Notes: generated by a model not told the origin, from the sequence alone. A stretch of 64,000 nt of DNA from Brenneria bubanii (GCF_022378355.1 NZ_JAKMAJ010000006.1:186001-250000); one strand, 5' to 3'; shown: positions 47,315 to 56,458, counted from the stretch's first letter. A program made the numbers and translations.

Positions 47315-48214
47315 TTAATCCACATCACCTCTAAAATAAACCTGTTTGATATAACGTCCTCGCCCATCGCCGTGCCCCAAATCCATAGACACTAATGCTT
47401 CCGCCTCTGCCCGACTCATTCCATTTTTAACATGGAAACTTACGGCATCGCGTGAATATGCATAACGTAAACTATGAGGAGCATCTTTACCGACCATTCC
47501 GGCTTCACGAACAATATTTCGATAACGTTCGATAGCGGTATGTAACGATGGTTTATCAATCAGCTTCCCATTATTTTCGCCACAGTATTTTATCGCCGCA
47601 TCTAAAATAGACAAAACTTTTTCCCGATTAAAAACGGTTGTCTCTCGGGGACGACCACCTTTGGTCCCGAAAACGACCCGAACTCGTTCGTTACCATTAA
47701 TCAAAGACTGCTTCCACGTTTTTAATGATTTTGCCGACTGGACGGTTTCTTCGGTTCTCAAACCTAAATAGCGAGCCAATTGAACGGCTATTGCAACGCC
47801 CTCATCTTTTTTTAATGAGTGGTTGATGACCGCCGCCAACTTCTCATCCGTTATTGGTGTTTTCGTTCCATCACGGTTTGCACCGGAAATACCCAACGCC
47901 TGGTTACTCAATTTTTCATGATTTGGGTCGGCCAGCTTATTTCTACCCGCTGCAGCCATGATTGAACGCACCGCTGACATTTCATTTTGCAACGTGCGAA
48001 GCGATATATTCTCAGCCTGACGGCTATGAATATATTTCTCAATATGAGACGTCTTGATGTGTTTTACATCCCTGATCTGAATATTTAACTTCGCCAGGCG
48101 TTCAGAAAAACGGTCGGCAATTCTGGAACGATCAGCGACGGTTTTAAAACTCCCCCGCCCCTGGCGGGCGAGAGTGACAAGCTGTTTGCCGAGTTGTTTA
48201 CTGAATCTGGACAT
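47315..48214 (-). CDS. integrase-domain tyrosine recombinase (XerC/D-like)
   Basis: A 299-residue tyrosine recombinase of the plasmid/ICE integrase-domain type. Catalytic residues are Arg153 (YLGLRTEETVQ), Lys185 (GTKGGRPR), His247-x-x-Arg250 (PHSLRYAYSRD), His281 (DLGHGDGRGR), and Tyr288 or Tyr293. It differs from the tRNA-proximal integrase and may resolve or invert DNA within the element. The ATG at 48214 follows TGGAGATATTGCG; a longer frame to 48343 is not supported. A structured RNA copy lies upstream. Confidence 0.85.
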   Translation of the reverse strand: MSRFSKQLGKQLVTLARQGRGSFKTVADRSRIADRFSERLAKLNIQIRDVKHIKTSHIEKYIHSRQAENISLRTLQNEMSAVRSIMAAAGRNKLADPNHEKLSNQALGISGANRDGTKTPITDEKLAAVINHSLKKDEGVAIAVQLARYLGLRTEETVQSAKSLKTWKQSLINGNERVRVVFGTKGGRPRETTVFNREKVLSILDAAIKYCGENNGKLIDKPSLHTAIERYRNIVREAGMVGKDAPHSLRYAYSRDAVSFHVKNGMSRAEAEALVSMDLGHGDGRGRYIKQVYFRGDVD

Positions 48215-48638
48215 CGCAATATCTCCATAGGGAACACACATCCCCCAACTTTCGCAAAAGCAGGCAGATCGATATTCCACATGTTCAACCCCGACGACAC
48301 GGTTACTTTTGCGCTTCCTGCGTCTCGACTGGTATCTGTGCATCGGGGCGGCGAAATGTTGAGTTCTTGCGAGGCACCTCAGGTCTCTGACCTGTTTGCT
48401 GCTTATGCAGAGCTGACATTCGTCAAGCTGCCTCCAACACTACTGTTCGTAGTGTCGCCATCGATACCGAGTCGATTTCCTCCTTATAGATAATGAAACG
48501 TTCAAAACGGTTGTTTCCGTCGTAGTTACGTTGAAGTGAATGTAAGTTTAAGACCGTACCGACACGGACTACGTGTTGGTCAGATGGTACTAAAACGTTG
48601 AAAACCACGTCGTGCGTGGGTTGAGACGTTGTGCGCTG

Positions 48639-48686
48639 CGCGCGTCACTTGGTAGTGTCTTCGCCACTCCACAAGTGACGCGCGCT
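48639..48686. repeat. large perfect inverted repeat
   Basis: Arms GCGCGCGTCACTTG and CAAGTGACGCGCGC (14 bp, perfect) around a 20-nt loop that itself contains AGTG and CACT. No T-run follows, so it is not a plain terminator. Confidence 0.8.
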
Positions 48687-48910
48687 CATCTGCTCCCAAT
48701 GAGACTCACGTAAGCAGCCAAATGTACCCATTGGCTTTATACGTTCGTTCAAAGGTTGCCTCGTCAGCGAGACGTCATAAAAGATAAAATAATCAGAACG
48801 TTGAAACAGTGAAACGCGTCGTGACGAGTTTCTCTGCTAAGAGACGTAAATACATACGTTGATGGTGTGAGGAACTGTCCCTGAACGGGAACAGATTAGT
48901 CATTAATGAA

Positions 48911-49104
48911 CCTTCATCACTGTCGTGATCTCCGTTCTCAAAGGGTAAACGGAGTTACCGCCACTAAGGCATCCTCTTCCAGGCCAGGAGGATTTTGCGA
49001 TCACCCGAAGGCGTTTCTCACAGACCGCTGAAACATTGGATGGCACTCACCCGAAGGCGCCTCTCACAGAGCGCTGAGGCATTGGATGGTCGCCCGGGGA
49101 CGAC
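48911..49104 (-). ncRNA. structured RNA element copy 2 (STAXI-like tandem pseudoknots)
   Basis: Second copy of the element at 46132-46327. Compensatory changes keep its stems: GTCGTC-CCCG-GGCGAC instead of GTTGTC-TTCG-GACAAC, and CTCCGTT/AACGGAG (plus strand) instead of CCCTGTT/AACAGGG. Pairs that look mismatched on the plus strand become G-U on the minus strand, which points to a minus-strand RNA. It lies about 700 bp upstream of the XerC/D-like recombinase. Confidence 0.62.
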
Positions 49105-49359
49105 AGTACAACGCGGATAGGGTAAGCGATCATGCCGATCGTCGTCAATTATCTTCGTACTAATTAAAGTACTAACACCACAGTGAAAAATGTGACTAAA
49201 TAGCTTTCCACAAATAACCGTCTGACTAAAGTTTAAACACCACATGTAATAATTTTAAAAATAATCACTGTGTACCCATCCAATTTTCTACTATTTAAAA
49301 ATAGCTATTTAACTCATGTTATCCGTAGAAAGTTTTCTTCTTTTAAAAACCATAATTTA

Positions 49360-49896
49360 TTAATTATCTAAAATAATACTAAATCTTTTTAAGATCATCA
49401 GGAACGTTATCATTGTTGACATAAATAACGCATAACACAAAAAAGAAGCGACTAGAAAAAAATAATAACTCAACCCTGAAATTATTTTCATATCATAAAA
49501 CGAAAGGATAGCTGATAATATAACTATAATTATAGACGTCAATATCGCAAAGCAGATATTTTGGCATAATTCCTTATATAATATAATATTTTTTGTATAC
49601 GTTATGATTTTATCAACTACGGTTTCCTTTTCTTTTTTTTCAATTATCTTGCTCTTCTGGTCATAAACCATCACAACTGCACTCATTAATAATGCTGTTG
49701 TAATTGAACCAAAGTTAACCATTATACCAACTACAGAAGACGGCATTACCTTAAAGAAAAAACATATTAATGCCGATGCTATTAATGGGGATATAAAATG
49801 AAGCCATAAATCTGACTTAGACAATGATATTTCCCCCTCATCTTTTAAACTGGAGATGTGGTTTGCTATCAACCAGTAGATGTTTATTTTATTCAT
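49360..49896 (-). CDS. four-helix membrane protein of a candidate abortive-infection pair
   Basis: A 178-residue protein with four predicted membrane segments (about 32-49, 54-78, 112-133, 139-169) and a lysine/glutamate-rich loop between the second and third (KSKIIEKKEKETVVDK). This resembles RexB topology, where the membrane partner depolarises the cell. Its start overlaps the stop of the preceding gene by four bases (ATGA). The DNA is very AT-rich compared with the rest of the element, indicating separate acquisition. No sequence family is recognised with confidence. Confidence 0.75.
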   Translation of the reverse strand: MNKINIYWLIANHISSLKDEGEISLSKSDLWLHFISPLIASALICFFFKVMPSSVVGIMVNFGSITTALLMSAVVMVYDQKSKIIEKKEKETVVDKIITYTKNIILYKELCQNICFAILTSIIIVILSAILSFYDMKIISGLSYYFFLVASFLCYALFMSTMITFLMILKRFSIILDN

Positions 49897-50828
49897 ATTG
49901 TATACCCTTGACCGTAAATAGCTAAAAGATAGTCGTTTATTTCTTTTTTTATAGCGTTATGTAACGCTTGCTCGTCAGGTTCGTTTGTTAAAGGGTCTAT
50001 ATTTAGAACAGCATCATCTATGGTGATAGACACACCTTTTGCTATTATATTTCTCAGCTCATATATTTTGTTTTTACCGTTTACCTGAGCTGTTATTTTT
50101 ATTTTTTCGCTATCTGGCTCTATAATTTCAATGATTTTATTTTGTGATTTGCTTTTCCCTAAAAAATCAGAAACTTTACCCATTGAATAACCTTTGTTTT
50201 TTATTATAAAATCTGCTGTCGTTCTATTACCTATCAATCGCATAGCGTCAGCAGCATCCTTACTTACTTTATATCCAACAGCTTTGATTTCCATTACCGG
50301 TGAATCCTTTATTCCCTGGGGTATCTGTTCGTGTAGTAATGAGCGTACCCGTGCTTCTAACGTCGGCGTGTGCGCTCTAAATCCATCTTCAATTATCTTC
50401 TTTATAGGGATGCGCGCATTTAATCTAGATGAGTCATGAAATGCTATGATTCCTGTATCTAGGCTATCTGGAAGGTACATGAAAACATATCGCCTTTTTT
50501 CCGTTACTTCATCATTATTTACTTTCTTATGATTTGTAGATGATAGCGCTTTTTGTCTTACGGTGTAATTTTCACCATAGCGTCCCGCATTTACATATCC
50601 ATATATAATTCTTTTGCTGTCGTCAAATTTAAGCTTGCCAGGGCTTATCGAAACGATTAATTTAGCGTTAATATCTTCAAGAGGGGTTTTCGTATTTCTA
50701 TTGATAATATTTTTTATTATCTCATAGGCATTTAAACTTTGATCATTATTTAATTCACCAAGTTTAAAAGACGTCCTTGATCTAGCTTTGGTCAATACTC
50801 TAAAAGATGACATATGAACTGAGTGCAT
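49893..50828 (-). CDS. soluble partner of the candidate abortive-infection pair
   Basis: A 311-residue cytosolic protein of unrecognised family. It has a mixed alpha/beta N-terminal half (KRRYVFMYLPDSLDTGIIAF), a central EARVRSLLHEQIPQGIKDSP, and a basic region near KNKGYSMGKVSDFLGKSKSQ. The ATG at 50828 is chosen since AGTAGG lies seven bases upstream; the frame extends to a TTG at 50897. Its organisation before a four-helix membrane protein recalls RexA (sensor) and RexB. The function is hypothetical. Confidence 0.72.
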   Translation of the reverse strand: MHSVHMSSFRVLTKARSRTSFKLGELNNDQSLNAYEIIKNIINRNTKTPLEDINAKLIVSISPGKLKFDDSKRIIYGYVNAGRYGENYTVRQKALSSTNHKKVNNDEVTEKRRYVFMYLPDSLDTGIIAFHDSSRLNARIPIKKIIEDGFRAHTPTLEARVRSLLHEQIPQGIKDSPVMEIKAVGYKVSKDAADAMRLIGNRTTADFIIKNKGYSMGKVSDFLGKSKSQNKIIEIIEPDSEKIKITAQVNGKNKIYELRNIIAKGVSITIDDAVLNIDPLTNEPDEQALHNAIKKEINDYLLAIYGQGYTI

Positions 50829-51201
50829 AGTTAACCTACTGTGACTAATTTTTTTTATACTTCCAATAATAGCTGAAAATTTTTTGAACTGATACAAACC
50901 CTCATGGAATCCTCAGATTAACAGTGCAAAAAATAGACTAAAGAGTCTCAAGCAATGAATAATAACAATATTGAATTATTTTATTTCATTGTTTTCTCAT
51001 CGTCATGAGAGCTCCATATTGCTGAAGTCTTCTGAATTTCATTAGTCACCCGAGTCCTATTCCTCTGACTCTTGCTACCAGAGGCAGTATGATCCTGTAC
51101 TCATCAGGATTACTCGCAGAAGTCCGTCCAAATAGAAATTGCTTACTATTTAGTCTAAAATGAGAATGACATTAGGGGAAAAGCTAAACACTGGAGGAAG
51201 G
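50829..51201. other. divergent intergenic region between defence-like pair and next gene
   Basis: About 370 bp, AT-rich, with no gene. It presumably holds the promoters of both flanking genes. A short AGACTaaAGAGTCT inverted repeat occurs near 50940. Nothing else is recognised. Confidence 0.45.
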
Positions 51202-51600
51202 ATGAACGTGCCACCACAAAACAGCGCTTATCAACGAGGGGCCCGAGCAGCATCCATATGGAAGCGTTTAAACGGTAACACTAGACACTGGGATAAGATA
51301 TGTGTTGAGAAAGCACAAAGACATCACCTTCCTGCCTGGTTAGGGCACGTTCCAATCTTTGTACTTTTTTCTTTTCTTATCAGCACAATAGTATGTGGTA
51401 GCCTTATCATAGCGGCATGTTTCCTGTTAATCTTTGCCGTTGCATGTATTATCCAAAATCCAGGTTCATCCCAGGCAACGGCTGATGAAGCTGAATTTTA
51501 TGACGATACGGAAAAAACAGGACCAGGGTATAGGTACGGTCAGGAAGGGCATGGCTATTATTCAGGTTCCGATGACATCACATCAGAACGCTTGGACTAA
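51202..51600 (+). CDS. small membrane protein near TraG (possibly DUF3742)
   Basis: A 132-residue protein with two adjacent hydrophobic segments (about 50-66 and 67-85), a basic N-terminus and an acidic, Gly/Tyr-rich tail (GPGYRYGQEGHGYYSGSDD). The ATG at 51202 has CTGGAGGAAGG upstream and is preferred over 51160. It converges with the TraG-like gene. DUF3742 proteins of this ICE family often lie next to TraG and have a similar size and topology, so that assignment is possible but unproven. Confidence 0.65.
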   Translation: MNVPPQNSAYQRGARAASIWKRLNGNTRHWDKICVEKAQRHHLPAWLGHVPIFVLFSFLISTIVCGSLIIAACFLLIFAVACIIQNPGSSQATADEAEFYDDTEKTGPGYRYGQEGHGYYSGSDDITSERLD

Positions 51601-51635
51601 GCGAGGTACAGAATACCTCGCTGATTAGTTTCACT

Positions 51636-53147
51636 TTATAATCTCGCGGCTTTCTTCAGGGAATCAACTCCACTACCACCGGTTTCTTGTGGTTTCGATA
51701 CTCCAGTTTTCATTGCACTGGTGAGGGAATCACCAACCCTAACCCCAGCCCATGATAAAGCGCCAAGCCATAATGCCGGCAGCACGATAAACATTGTCCC
51801 CATCACCAGGTTCATGATGATATCGTCTGTCGTGTTCTGAAATCCGGCGAGGTTCCAGCGATCGTGTGTGCTTGAACTGTAGAGCGCTTCCATAAGCCAA
51901 CTGTCCAGCCAGCGAGCTAACTCCCACCAGAAGGTCAGGAAGTTAAGTGCGAAGAGCACAAACGTCACCGTAATCACGGTCTTGTACTCATACGCCGCAA
52001 ACGCCAGGATTAACGGGAGCATCACATAGATAGCCATCAACAGCACAGCCTGCACCATGGGTAAAGCCTGACGCATCGCATCGAACGCAGGGAAAGCGAC
52101 CAGGCTTCCCAACGATGTTCCACCAAGGGCGGCCAGGCGAGTCATGGCGTTATCATTAGTAAAATCCGCATTACCACCGTAACCGGCATAGGCATGCCCT
52201 CCCTGAGACACAGTCAGGCTCTGCGGGCTCACCAGCCAACGAACCACCATTTCTTTATAATCGGCCGTGGATTCTCCGATCATCTTAACGGCCGCAGACA
52301 TCCGTAACATGACGTCAGGATTAACCTGCTTCAATACACGGGCTTGCAGGCCAGTATCGGCCGTTGCCCACCATTCGCTGCAGGTAGGATACCCGCCACG
52401 GCCGGTATTCGGCCGGCCGCTGTCCCGTGAGTCGTTCCAGGGAAAACTTGCCCGCGGCATTTTTGACTGCAGGTTCGCGTAATAGCCCCCATTCAGGAAC
52501 GTACCGGAGCCCAGCCATTCAATATCACGCAATGTGGCTTTATCCGTTGTCTGCCCCTGGTCACGGTTCTGCCAGGTGTAAAGCGCCAGAGAGTAGCAAT
52601 CATTGGTAAAGTCCTGCAGTTCCCTGGCCAGGGCCGGATTGTTCACCCGGCTATGCTGAACCTCAAAACGCACCTGACGCAAATCCGGCCGGCACGGAAT
52701 GCTGGCCACCGCCGCCTGGGTGATCCCTTTGGAGAGCTTATGCACCACCAACCACCACACCGGCACCTTCGCCGCCTGGCCATTCATGCTCGATACAATA
52801 TTGGCATACCCGGTGTCCCCCGGTTTTTTCGGTGTCCAGGTACCACAGGTCGATGCCCGGCTGCTGTCATATTTGATCGTGTCCAGGCTGACGTTGATCA
52901 GCGGCAAGCAGCAGGCGATCATCACAAAGAAAGCGACATAAAGCAGGTTCTCGATGCGCGGCAGGGACAGCATCCCTTTGTTACCTTCGTCATCGCCTTC
53001 TTCACGTACTTTCAGCCAGATGCCGACAACTCTGAACAGTAACGGCAGCACGAATAATCCAGTGCTGACCAGCAACTCCCACAAGCCATTGTTGATCAGC
53101 CAGCCGAGCAGCGTCAGGAAGTATTCGAGATAGCTGTTGGTCATCAT
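51636..53147 (-). CDS. TraG N-terminal-domain conjugal transfer protein
   Basis: A 503-residue inner-membrane protein with hydrophobic segments at both ends: about 8-42 and 70-88 at the N-terminus, and about 345-450 at the C-terminus. A large periplasmic loop lies between them. It matches the TraG N-terminal family of G-type ICE T4SS, which act in mating-pair formation. Its start overlaps the stop of the upstream gene by four bases. It is the last gene of the transfer operon on this strand. Confidence 0.87.
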   Translation of the reverse strand: MMTNSYLEYFLTLLGWLINNGLWELLVSTGLFVLPLLFRVVGIWLKVREEGDDEGNKGMLSLPRIENLLYVAFFVMIACCLPLINVSLDTIKYDSSRASTCGTWTPKKPGDTGYANIVSSMNGQAAKVPVWWLVVHKLSKGITQAAVASIPCRPDLRQVRFEVQHSRVNNPALARELQDFTNDCYSLALYTWQNRDQGQTTDKATLRDIEWLGSGTFLNGGYYANLQSKMPRASFPWNDSRDSGRPNTGRGGYPTCSEWWATADTGLQARVLKQVNPDVMLRMSAAVKMIGESTADYKEMVVRWLVSPQSLTVSQGGHAYAGYGGNADFTNDNAMTRLAALGGTSLGSLVAFPAFDAMRQALPMVQAVLLMAIYVMLPLILAFAAYEYKTVITVTFVLFALNFLTFWWELARWLDSWLMEALYSSSTHDRWNLAGFQNTTDDIIMNLVMGTMFIVLPALWLGALSWAGVRVGDSLTSAMKTGVSKPQETGGSGVDSLKKAARL

Positions 53148-53518
53148 AACGGCAACCCTCCGCCAAAGAGGGAGTATTCACAGACCAGCGCGAACAACGC
53201 GCATGCGATCGCCATACGTTTCAGTGGCCCCCTGTACGCCGGTTTGCAGCCCGGAGAATGCCAGATTTTCCAAAATCCCCAGGCCAGTGCGGCGTAAAGC
53301 GCCAAACGCCAGACCAGCCAGCCGTAACGAGTGCTTTGCATCCAGTTTCGCAACGCGGCGCTATCAGTTGGGTGATTAATGCCCCAGTGCGCTATCACCA
53401 GGGCAATCGCCATCATGACCACCATCGTGCCCAGCAGTTGCAGAACACGCTTTGTCCGGTGGCTGAATTTGCCGTCCCGTCGGGGCGACAACGTATTCTT
53501 GTTCGTTTCGTTCATCAC
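53144..53518 (-). CDS. ICE membrane protein of the transfer operon
   Basis: A 124-residue protein with three hydrophobic stretches (about 27-46, 66-84, 101-120) and a basic N-terminus. It starts with GTG at 53518 (GAGGGG seven bases upstream) or ATG at 53515. It lies between the TIGR03755 and TraG-like genes with short or overlapping junctions. Small membrane proteins at this place are usual in this ICE family, but the function is unknown. Confidence 0.72.
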   Translation of the reverse strand: MMNETNKNTLSPRRDGKFSHRTKRVLQLLGTMVVMMAIALVIAHWGINHPTDSAALRNWMQSTRYGWLVWRLALYAALAWGFWKIWHSPGCKPAYRGPLKRMAIACALFALVCEYSLFGGGLPL

Positions 53519-53533
53519 AATGTATCCCCTCGG

Positions 53534-55021
53534 CTACTGGTCGCTTTCCGGCACGGCCAGCCGATTAAATTTGGTATCCAGACTGTCGGTAGACTGGCGC
53601 TGCGGGTTGGTTTCGACGCGGTTGTTCTCACGCTCAATGATGGTCAACACCGCGTTACGGGAGATTTCACGTTTCATTTCCATCTCGTTTTTCAGTGCGG
53701 CAATTTCTCTGTCCAGCGCCTCGATACGACGCCCACCTTCCTCCATGGCGGTTTTCAATGCGGCTGCGTTCGGCTCCGACATCCCGGTGGTGATCATTCG
53801 GCGCATGATGAAGGCCGTTTCGATGGTATCCGCCATCGCCAGTTCGCTGGCCAGACGGCCGACTAACGCCGCATTATCCGGATCTCGCTGCAGTGCTTTG
53901 ATAACGCCGGCGGTGACCGCCAGGCTACCGGTTTTGAGCTTTGCCAGGTTGGTCGCATTGGGCTTTTCTGTTCCGTTAACCAGTTTGGCCAACTGCTCAT
54001 TATTGGTTTTGGTGGCGTCTTCCAGCATCGGCGCAAAGCCGGTGCCGGCCACGGTGCTGCCCGGCTGTTCCGTGCTGTCACCACTGGTGCATGCGTTGGC
54101 GTCCTTGCAGGTACGCAGCGAGGCATCCCCCAGCACTTTCACGACCGCGGCAGCCGCTTCTTCGCTATTGGCATATTTGGCGCAGGCCCCGCCGGTGCAA
54201 CTGCTGCCCGTGACGCTGGAAGTACTCGTTACGGCCTGCCCGTTCATCATGTTGTAGCCGGCTGCGGCCAGGTCATGCGTCGGCTTGATAGAGGGTTGCC
54301 CGGCACCGCCGCGCTTCTGGCCGCCGATCCAGGTCTGCCCGGATTCCCCGGTCACCTTTTCGGTGGCGTTCATTGAACGTACCGCATCCGCATCACCGCC
54401 GTTGACCAGGCTTTTGGCCTCTTCCATCGCGGCCGCCTGGCTCCAGCTACCGGTATCGGCCATGTCCATCATGCGTTTGGAGAGGTTCTGACAGTTCAAC
54501 TGAGCCTTATCGAACGCGACACCACCCTGTAATACCCCGTTGGTGAGCATTTCATACAAACCCGGGTTGGCGCGCTGGATAATCATCGCCGGCAGGCTGG
54601 CCACCGCCCCCGTTGCCCCCTGGATAACCTCACTCATCAGGTTCTTGAAACCGGAGGTAACGCCGTTAAGCTGGTTGCCGACCGTGGTCTTCAAGTCAAA
54701 GTTGCCGCACATCAAATCCGAGCTCCAGCCCAGATTCATACCGAGACGCTGCATATTGCTGCGCGTCGCCGGCTGAGAAATCACCGAACCGCCGCCCAGG
54801 GAGTAGAACAATTTGTCCGAAACGGCTCCGCTGGAGTTCAGTCCATAGCCCATATTGCTTTCATTTACCTGGGGCAATGACACCCCGAATAGCGTGTCAT
54901 TATCATCAGCGAATACGTTCCTACTGCCCGTAGTGCCGGTCATGAGCAGACTTCCGGTCACCATCAAAGACAGGGCGCGGTATCGCCTCCTGGAAAACTG
55001 ATTTTTTTCCGTTTTCTGCAT
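53534..55021 (-). CDS. ICE conjugation protein, PFL_4711 family (TIGR03755)
   Basis: A 495-residue protein of the PFL_4711/TIGR03755 family of G-type ICE transfer systems, probably periplasmic. The N-terminus has a signal-like segment ending near NVFA. The family body includes LFYSLGGGSVISQPATRSNM, MCGNFDLKTTVGNQLNGVTS and SLPAMIIQRANPGLYEML. The C-terminal third is coiled-coil (RRIEALDREIAALKNEMEMK). It has TraH-like features. The start follows GAGGTAACGAATA. Confidence 0.88.
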   Translation of the reverse strand: MQKTEKNQFSRRRYRALSLMVTGSLLMTGTTGSRNVFADDNDTLFGVSLPQVNESNMGYGLNSSGAVSDKLFYSLGGGSVISQPATRSNMQRLGMNLGWSSDLMCGNFDLKTTVGNQLNGVTSGFKNLMSEVIQGATGAVASLPAMIIQRANPGLYEMLTNGVLQGGVAFDKAQLNCQNLSKRMMDMADTGSWSQAAAMEEAKSLVNGGDADAVRSMNATEKVTGESGQTWIGGQKRGGAGQPSIKPTHDLAAAGYNMMNGQAVTSTSSVTGSSCTGGACAKYANSEEAAAAVVKVLGDASLRTCKDANACTSGDSTEQPGSTVAGTGFAPMLEDATKTNNEQLAKLVNGTEKPNATNLAKLKTGSLAVTAGVIKALQRDPDNAALVGRLASELAMADTIETAFIMRRMITTGMSEPNAAALKTAMEEGGRRIEALDREIAALKNEMEMKREISRNAVLTIIERENNRVETNPQRQSTDSLDTKFNRLAVPESDQ

Positions 55022-55035
55022 TATTCGTTACCTCA

Positions 55036-56052
55036 TCAAAAATTCGTGCTGTACAGGAACGTCTGACCGCGTCGCTGGCAGCAACTGTAGGGTTGCCACA
55101 GGGCAAAAGCGGCATTGGCATCAGTCGCGGGTGTGTGGTCTCCGTCAGGAAACACGGCGCAGGACTGGCTGAGCTGCGGGGAAAGACGCTGCCATTTGTG
55201 GTTTTGGGTACCAGTGTTTTCCTGAACTGCATCCGGCGGCCAGTAGCCAGCGGAGCGATGGCCAATCAGGGGCTGGTAAACATGGGGTTGTCCCGAACGG
55301 GTGATAATGTCGGCCACCCGCTGTGCCACCAGAGCACCGGCCTTGTCATCATCGACCTGCGTCACGAACCCCGAGCGGGGATAGACGTTCCCCCACATGT
55401 TACCGGCAGCCTGACTGCCGACCTCGCGTTGCCCGGGGACCAGGGCTTCCGGATACAGTGACTCCGGCATGCCGGTACGCCATACCAGGCTATCCAGCGT
55501 GCTGAGAAAATAGGGAACGAACGGCGTCGCCGCACTGTTGCACGAATAGCCGGGGATACTGCCGCCGATTAATGACGTCGCCGGATGGCCAATGGCATCG
55601 GCATACTTGAAATGCAGATTGGTTTTACGTTGCCCCGGTGCTTTCTGCTCGTTATTGCCGCCGCCGGCAGACAAGCCACTCAGCGCGTTGGTGGCGGTGT
55701 TCTCCAGACCGCCGGCACTCTGGCTGACGACGACCATTTCCTGCCACGGATTGCCGCCTGGGGCGTTATAAGCAGACACGACGACTTCCGGAATAAAGTG
55801 GGTCACCTTAACGGAGGTTCGCACCTTACAACCAAATGGCGTACACAGCAGCCAGTAACAAATACCGGACACGCGCCAACTGATACAGGACTGTGATACC
55901 GCGCTGGCAATAATCTGGGCGCTGTTCAGCGAAGCATTGACGGCTGGCACGCTGGCTGCGGACAACATGATGGCCACATTGAGAGACTTGAGGTTAAGAC
56001 GGGGTTGATTTGGCCGTTGCCCGGGGATCAAATGGAGGTGAGTAAATTGCAT
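55036..56052 (-). CDS. ICE conjugation protein, PFL_4710 family (TIGR03756, TraU-like)
   Basis: A 338-residue exported TraU-like protein. It has a signal-like N-terminus (LNVAIMLSAASVPAVNA) and a cysteine-rich SCISWRVSGICYWLLCTPFG, as in TraU proteins. The C-terminus ends with CCQRRGQTF. It acts in pilus or mating-pair assembly. The ATG at 56052 is chosen because CAGGGAGGGCAG lies upstream; the frame runs to 56136. It begins one base before the stop of the next upstream gene. Confidence 0.88.
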   Translation of the reverse strand: MQFTHLHLIPGQRPNQPRLNLKSLNVAIMLSAASVPAVNASLNSAQIIASAVSQSCISWRVSGICYWLLCTPFGCKVRTSVKVTHFIPEVVVSAYNAPGGNPWQEMVVVSQSAGGLENTATNALSGLSAGGGNNEQKAPGQRKTNLHFKYADAIGHPATSLIGGSIPGYSCNSAATPFVPYFLSTLDSLVWRTGMPESLYPEALVPGQREVGSQAAGNMWGNVYPRSGFVTQVDDDKAGALVAQRVADIITRSGQPHVYQPLIGHRSAGYWPPDAVQENTGTQNHKWQRLSPQLSQSCAVFPDGDHTPATDANAAFALWQPYSCCQRRGQTFLYSTNF

Positions 56053-56053
56053 A

Positions 56054-56458
56054 TCACTGCCCTCCCTGAGCTTGCGCGCGCAGCGCCCTGGCGCGTGCAA
56101 TATCGGCCGTGCCGTACACCACGTCATGGTCATCAAACACCACCGCCGGTACCTTTTTCACCCCCAGTTCCCAGGCGCGAACAACGGCACGGTAAACCGT
56201 CGCCAGTTGCTCTTCCTGCGCCTGCCATTGCGGGGATTGAAGTACCGCTTTCGCCTGGCGCTCCGCCAGAGCGGGATTGGAAGGAAGCTCGCCGAAAATT
56301 TGCGTCTGCAGTTGGTCCGGGCCGTCAAGATAAATGACGGAAACTAACGCATCGCTATTCGTCGGGGGGTGGTGAGAATCGGTATAGAGCACTGTGCCGG
56401 CAAGCACCGATGCCGGCATCAGCAGTGGGAACAACGTCAGCAACGTGCTGATTTTCAT
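56054..56458 (-). CDS. ICE conjugation protein, TIGR03757 family
   Basis: A 134-residue secreted protein with a signal peptide (MKISTLLTLFPLLMPASVLA). The TIGR03757 body contains LYTDSHHPPTN, LDGPDQLQTQIFGELPSNPA and ELGVKKVPAVVFDDHDVVYG. It resembles the TrbC/thioredoxin-like small proteins placed before TraU homologues. The ATG at 56458 has AGGAGTGCAGGCC upstream. In this element the gene's usual upstream neighbour is displaced by the inserted McrBC-like pair. Confidence 0.88.
   Translation of the reverse strand: MKISTLLTLFPLLMPASVLAGTVLYTDSHHPPTNSDALVSVIYLDGPDQLQTQIFGELPSNPALAERQAKAVLQSPQWQAQEEQLATVYRAVVRAWELGVKKVPAVVFDDHDVVYGTADIARARALRAQAQGGQ

Larger units (their letters stand above)
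48215..49359. other. long non-coding region upstream of the recombinase
   Basis: About 1.1 kb without a credible gene. It has an inverted repeat CAGGTC-tct-GACCTG (48378-48392), several ACGTTGA-like motifs (48497-48860), a perfect 14-bp palindrome at 48639-48686 and structured RNA copy 2 (48911-49104). AT-rich DNA from about 49110 leads into the defence-like pair. It could be an origin, oriT or control region. Confidence 0.5.

Noticed and set aside
48194..48493. Plus-strand 99-codon frame upstream of the recombinase
   Set aside because: Overlaps the recombinase start and leader on the opposite strand, lacks a ribosome-binding site and any recognisable motif.
49018..49245. 75-codon minus-strand frame
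   Set aside because: It lies largely within structured RNA copy 2, has no ribosome-binding site, and the RNA pairing explains the sequence conservation.
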